Shown here piece by piece: positions 61,974 to 64,000 of a DNA stretch of 64,000 nucleotides. Under the pieces are notes generated by a model, which saw nothing but the letters and a program-made list of their open reading frames with translations, ran no database searches and had not been told where the DNA came from. Each line of letters begins with the position of its first letter. The stretch's first letter is position 1. Both the position numbers and the translations under genes were made by a program. This DNA comes from an uncultured Pelagibacteraceae bacterium (GTDB taxonomy: Bacteria; Pseudomonadota; Alphaproteobacteria; Pelagibacterales; Pelagibacteraceae), in assembly GCA_902577075.1 (NCBI GenBank), contig CACGXV010000006.1, positions 1 to 64,000 on the forward strand, given 5' to 3'.

Positions 61974-62440
61974 GTAATTTATTTTTAAAAATAGTAAAGT
62001 TACTAACTAAAAAAAAACTAACAGTATCATTTGCCGAATCTTGTACTGGAGGACTTTTAGCAAGTTCAATTACATCTATTAGCGGATCATCTAAGGTATT
62101 TAATATGGGGCTAGTGACTTATTCCAATTATGCAAAGGTAAAATTACTTAAAGTTCCAAAGAAAACTATAACAAAGTATGGAGCAGTTAGCTATGAGACT
62201 TGTCAATCGATGGTTAAAAATTTAAGTAAGATTAGTAAATCAAATATATCAATCTCTATTACTGGTGTCGCTGGCCCAAATGGTGGTACAAAAGAAAAAC
62301 CAATTGGGTTAGTTTACATAGGTCTTAAAAAAGGTAGCAAAACAATTATTAAAAAAAACTTATTTAGAAGTAAAAAAAGAAATTTAATTCAAAAAAGATC
62401 TGTTGAGCAAGCTCTTAAAATGATTTTGAATATATTATAA
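61970..62440 (+). CDS. pncC: Nicotinamide-nucleotide amidase, CinA C-terminal domain (PncC)
   Basis: A 156-residue stand-alone CinA C-terminal domain, which deamidates NMN to nicotinate mononucleotide for NAD recycling. AESCTGGLLASSIT (near 22) and ITGVAGPNGGTKEKPIG contain the catalytic Ser and Lys region. I start at ATG 61970, overlapping the pgpA stop; the longer ORF lies in pgpA's other frame. Its end overlaps the convergent COQ10-like gene by 6 bp. Confidence 0.9.
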   Translation: MSNLFLKIVKLLTKKKLTVSFAESCTGGLLASSITSISGSSKVFNMGLVTYSNYAKVKLLKVPKKTITKYGAVSYETCQSMVKNLSKISKSNISISITGVAGPNGGTKEKPIGLVYIGLKKGSKTIIKKNLFRSKKRNLIQKRSVEQALKMILNIL

Positions 62441-62872
62441 ACTTTCAGCTCTTTTCTGAAATGCATCAGCTATTTTTTCAAGACCAAATTCAAAAGATTT
62501 TGTCATTAAAATATTTAAAAATTTATTTTTGATTTCAAAATCAACATCAAAAATCACCTCTGTTAAGTCCCCTTGCTCTTGAAATTTCCAATTATTTTCT
62601 AGATAATTTAAAGGACCATCTATATTTGTTACAAAAATTGTATCATTTTTTTTATTAAATGTAACATCACTTTTATAGGTATCTACAAAAGGTCCTTTTC
62701 CAATTGTTAGATCTGCAACAATAAGTATTAGATCTCCTTTTTGTTTTCTTTCATGTACTTTTGAACCCTGACAGAATGGAACAAATTCAGGATATTTTTC
62801 AATATCTAAAACGAACTCTATGAGTTTGTCTTTTCTATTATCAATTAATCTCTTAACTGATGCTTTTGGCAT
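62435..62872 (-). CDS. COQ10/RatA-family START-domain protein (ubiquinone-binding)
   Basis: A 145-residue SRPBCC/START-like protein. DIEKYPEFVPFCQGSKV and PLNYLENNWKFQEQ fit the COQ10/RatA group, which binds ubiquinone or, in E. coli, acts on ribosomes (RatA). In alphaproteobacteria it normally follows lipA, as here (1-bp overlap), which favours the respiratory role. No antitoxin-type partner is seen. Confidence 0.85.
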   Translation of the reverse strand: MPKASVKRLIDNRKDKLIEFVLDIEKYPEFVPFCQGSKVHERKQKGDLILIVADLTIGKGPFVDTYKSDVTFNKKNDTIFVTNIDGPLNYLENNWKFQEQGDLTEVIFDVDFEIKNKFLNILMTKSFEFGLEKIADAFQKRAESL

Positions 62873-63804
62873 TAATGAATATTTTTTCTATTATTTTTAA
62901 GTTTATTAAAATCTTCATCAGCATGATAAGATGATCTTGTTAAAGGTGATGAAGATACTAATAAAAAACCTTTAGATTTTGCTATTTTTCCTAACTCTTT
63001 AAATTCATCTGGGTGGTAATACCTATTTAATGGAAAGTGCTTGGCTGAAGGTTGAAGATATTGACCTATAGTTAAGAAATCAACTTCTGCAGATCTTAGA
63101 TCATCCATAACTTGAATTATCTCATCTTTTGTCTCTCCAAATCCAACCATAATTCCTGATTTTGTAAAGACGTTTTCATTAAATTTTTTAGAATTTTTTA
63201 AAAGTTCTAAAGAACCAAAATATCTTGCTCCTGGTCTAACTTTAACGTAGAGACTAGGCACAGTCTCAATATTGTGGTTAAATACATCTGGGTTTGCCTC
63301 TAACACTCTTTTATAAGCTTCGCCTTTTCTTAAAAAATCAGGCGTTAAAACCTCAATTGTAGTATTAGGATTTTTTTTTCTTGTTGCAACAATAACATCA
63401 TGAAAATGATTTGAACCACCATCAGGAAGATCGTCCCTATCAACAGATGTTATTACAACATGCCTTAAATCCAATTTTTTAACAGCATTTGCTATTTTTA
63501 TTGGTTCGAATTGATCTAATTTTTCGGGCTTCCCTGTTTTTACATCACAAAATGCACACGCTCTCGTACATGTATCACCCATTATCATTAATGTTGCATG
63601 CCTTTTGCTCCAACATTCAGTTATATTGGGACAATTAGCTTCCTGGCAAACTGTTACAAGATTATCTTTATTAACAACTGTTTTAGTTAAAAAAAATTCT
63701 TTGCTATTTAATAGCTTGGATTTAATCCACTTAGGTTTCTTCTTAATAGGATTAATCGGTTTATTAACTTTTTCAGGGTGTCTTGGTCTATTTTTGATTT
63801 CCAT
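62872..63804 (-). CDS. lipA: Lipoyl synthase
   Basis: Radical-SAM enzyme that inserts two sulfurs into octanoyl groups of lipoyl domains. At 310 residues it has both cluster sets: the auxiliary [13 protein letters not shown] (three cysteines) and the radical-SAM [10 protein letters not shown], plus the C-terminal RSSYHAD motif with the needed Ser. It overlaps the ftsB-like gene by 17 bp and the COQ10-like gene by 1 bp. Confidence 0.96.
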   Translation of the reverse strand: MEIKNRPRHPEKVNKPINPIKKKPKWIKSKLLNSKEFFLTKTVVNKDNLVTVCQEANCPNITECWSKRHATLMIMGDTCTRACAFCDVKTGKPEKLDQFEPIKIANAVKKLDLRHVVITSVDRDDLPDGGSNHFHDVIVATRKKNPNTTIEVLTPDFLRKGEAYKRVLEANPDVFNHNIETVPSLYVKVRPGARYFGSLELLKNSKKFNENVFTKSGIMVGFGETKDEIIQVMDDLRSAEVDFLTIGQYLQPSAKHFPLNRYYHPDEFKELGKIAKSKGFLLVSSSPLTRSSYHADEDFNKLKNNRKNIH

Positions 63805-64000
63805 TGTATTTGATTATATAGGTAGTCTCACCTTCTTTTCCAAATAAAAACTTTTCTCTTATTAATATTTCTATAAAATCTAGATCTATATTTTCTGTTA
63901 AAAGTGAATTTTTATGCTCTAAATCTTCTATTTTGTTATTTAGAGTAATTTGATCATTTTTTAGTTGCTCATAGATATCTTTCTTTTCCATGTAAGAAAT
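63788..64000 (-). CDS. FtsB/DivIC-like septum protein, N-terminus outside window
   Basis: Coiled-coil protein ([23 protein letters not shown]) followed by a short beta tail ([15 protein letters not shown]), as in FtsB/DivIC. The listed Met at 63991 is probably internal: the frame stays open to the window edge (ISY before it), and the expected membrane segment and linker would lie beyond. In many alphaproteobacteria this gene stands before pyruvate dehydrogenase genes; here lipA follows directly. Confidence 0.7.
   Translation of the reverse strand: MSYMEKKDIYEQLKNDQITLNNKIEDLEHKNSLLTENIDLDFIEILIREKFLFGKEGETTYIIKYNGNQK

Noticed and set aside
62435-62872. RatA toxin of a toxin-antitoxin pair
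   Set aside because: No RatB-like neighbour; the gene follows lipA as COQ10-type genes do in alphaproteobacteria.
1-64000. CRISPR arrays, insertion sequences, prophage or integron parts
   Set aside because: I saw no regularly spaced repeats, transposases, integrases or terminal repeats; the only long repeat is inside the ugpE pair.

Overview
The window looks like a piece of chromosome from a SAR11-type marine alphaproteobacterium (Candidatus Pelagibacter or a close relative). It is very AT-rich, has almost no intergenic space, uses many 1-17 bp gene overlaps, and carries the alphaproteobacterial blocks aapJQMP, ntrYX-trkA-trkH and ispDF-pgpA-cinA. I see no insertion sequences, phage genes, CRISPR arrays or rRNA. 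The assignment rests on composition and gene content; I could not run a database search.

Layout. 1-2.2 kb: zinc uptake (znuC end, znuB, zur) and a DsbA/kappa-GST protein. 2.4-14.5 kb: a phosphonate block with phnGHIJKLN on the minus strand, phnM under its own control region, a DUF1045 2H-phosphoesterase on the plus strand between phnN and phnM where a PhnP activity would be needed, the regulator phnF, and the importer phnC-phnD-phnE-phnE2. 14.5-18 kb: a small secreted unknown, an MFS carrier, a PhnZ-type HD oxygenase, and arsenate reductase plus aquaporin. 18-27 kb: a second 2H phosphoesterase, ugpQ, ugpC, two tandem ugpE genes, ugpA, ugpB, a C-terminally truncated glpD and phnX (phosphonoacetaldehyde hydrolase). 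27-32 kb: a secreted TPR protein, a Nudix hydrolase, ppx, ppk and sixA. 32-43 kb: phoB-phoU-pstB-pstA-pstC-pstS, a secreted unknown, phoR, then a lipid-remodelling pair (glycosyltransferase and PlcP-like metallophosphoesterase) with a divergent diacylglycerol-kinase-like gene. 43-49 kb: a lysine-rich mini-protein, manC, ilvD, valS, tRNA-Cys and tRNA-Asn. 49-54.4 kb: an XRE regulator, the general amino-acid importer and tRNA-Arg. 54.4-64 kb: trkH, trkA, ntrX, ntrY, ispDF, pgpA, cinA, a COQ10-like gene, lipA and the end of an ftsB-like gene.

How it works together. About 40 kb (2.4-43 kb) reads as a phosphorus-scarcity island. It covers phosphate sensing and import (PhoBR, Pst), phosphonate import and three different C-P bond-cleaving routes (C-P lyase, PhnX, PhnZ), glycerophosphodiester and glycerol-3-phosphate use, polyphosphate turnover, replacement of phospholipids by glycolipids, and arsenate detoxification. 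A recurring 7-4-7 direct repeat close to YTGTAAY-N4-YTGTAAY lies upstream of pstS, phnX and phnZ, with weaker versions before ugpB, plcP, phnM and phnC. I read it as the local PhoB box. The PhnX and PhnZ routes each lack their usual upstream enzyme (PhnW, PhnY/TmpA) within the window, which is the most interesting loose end.
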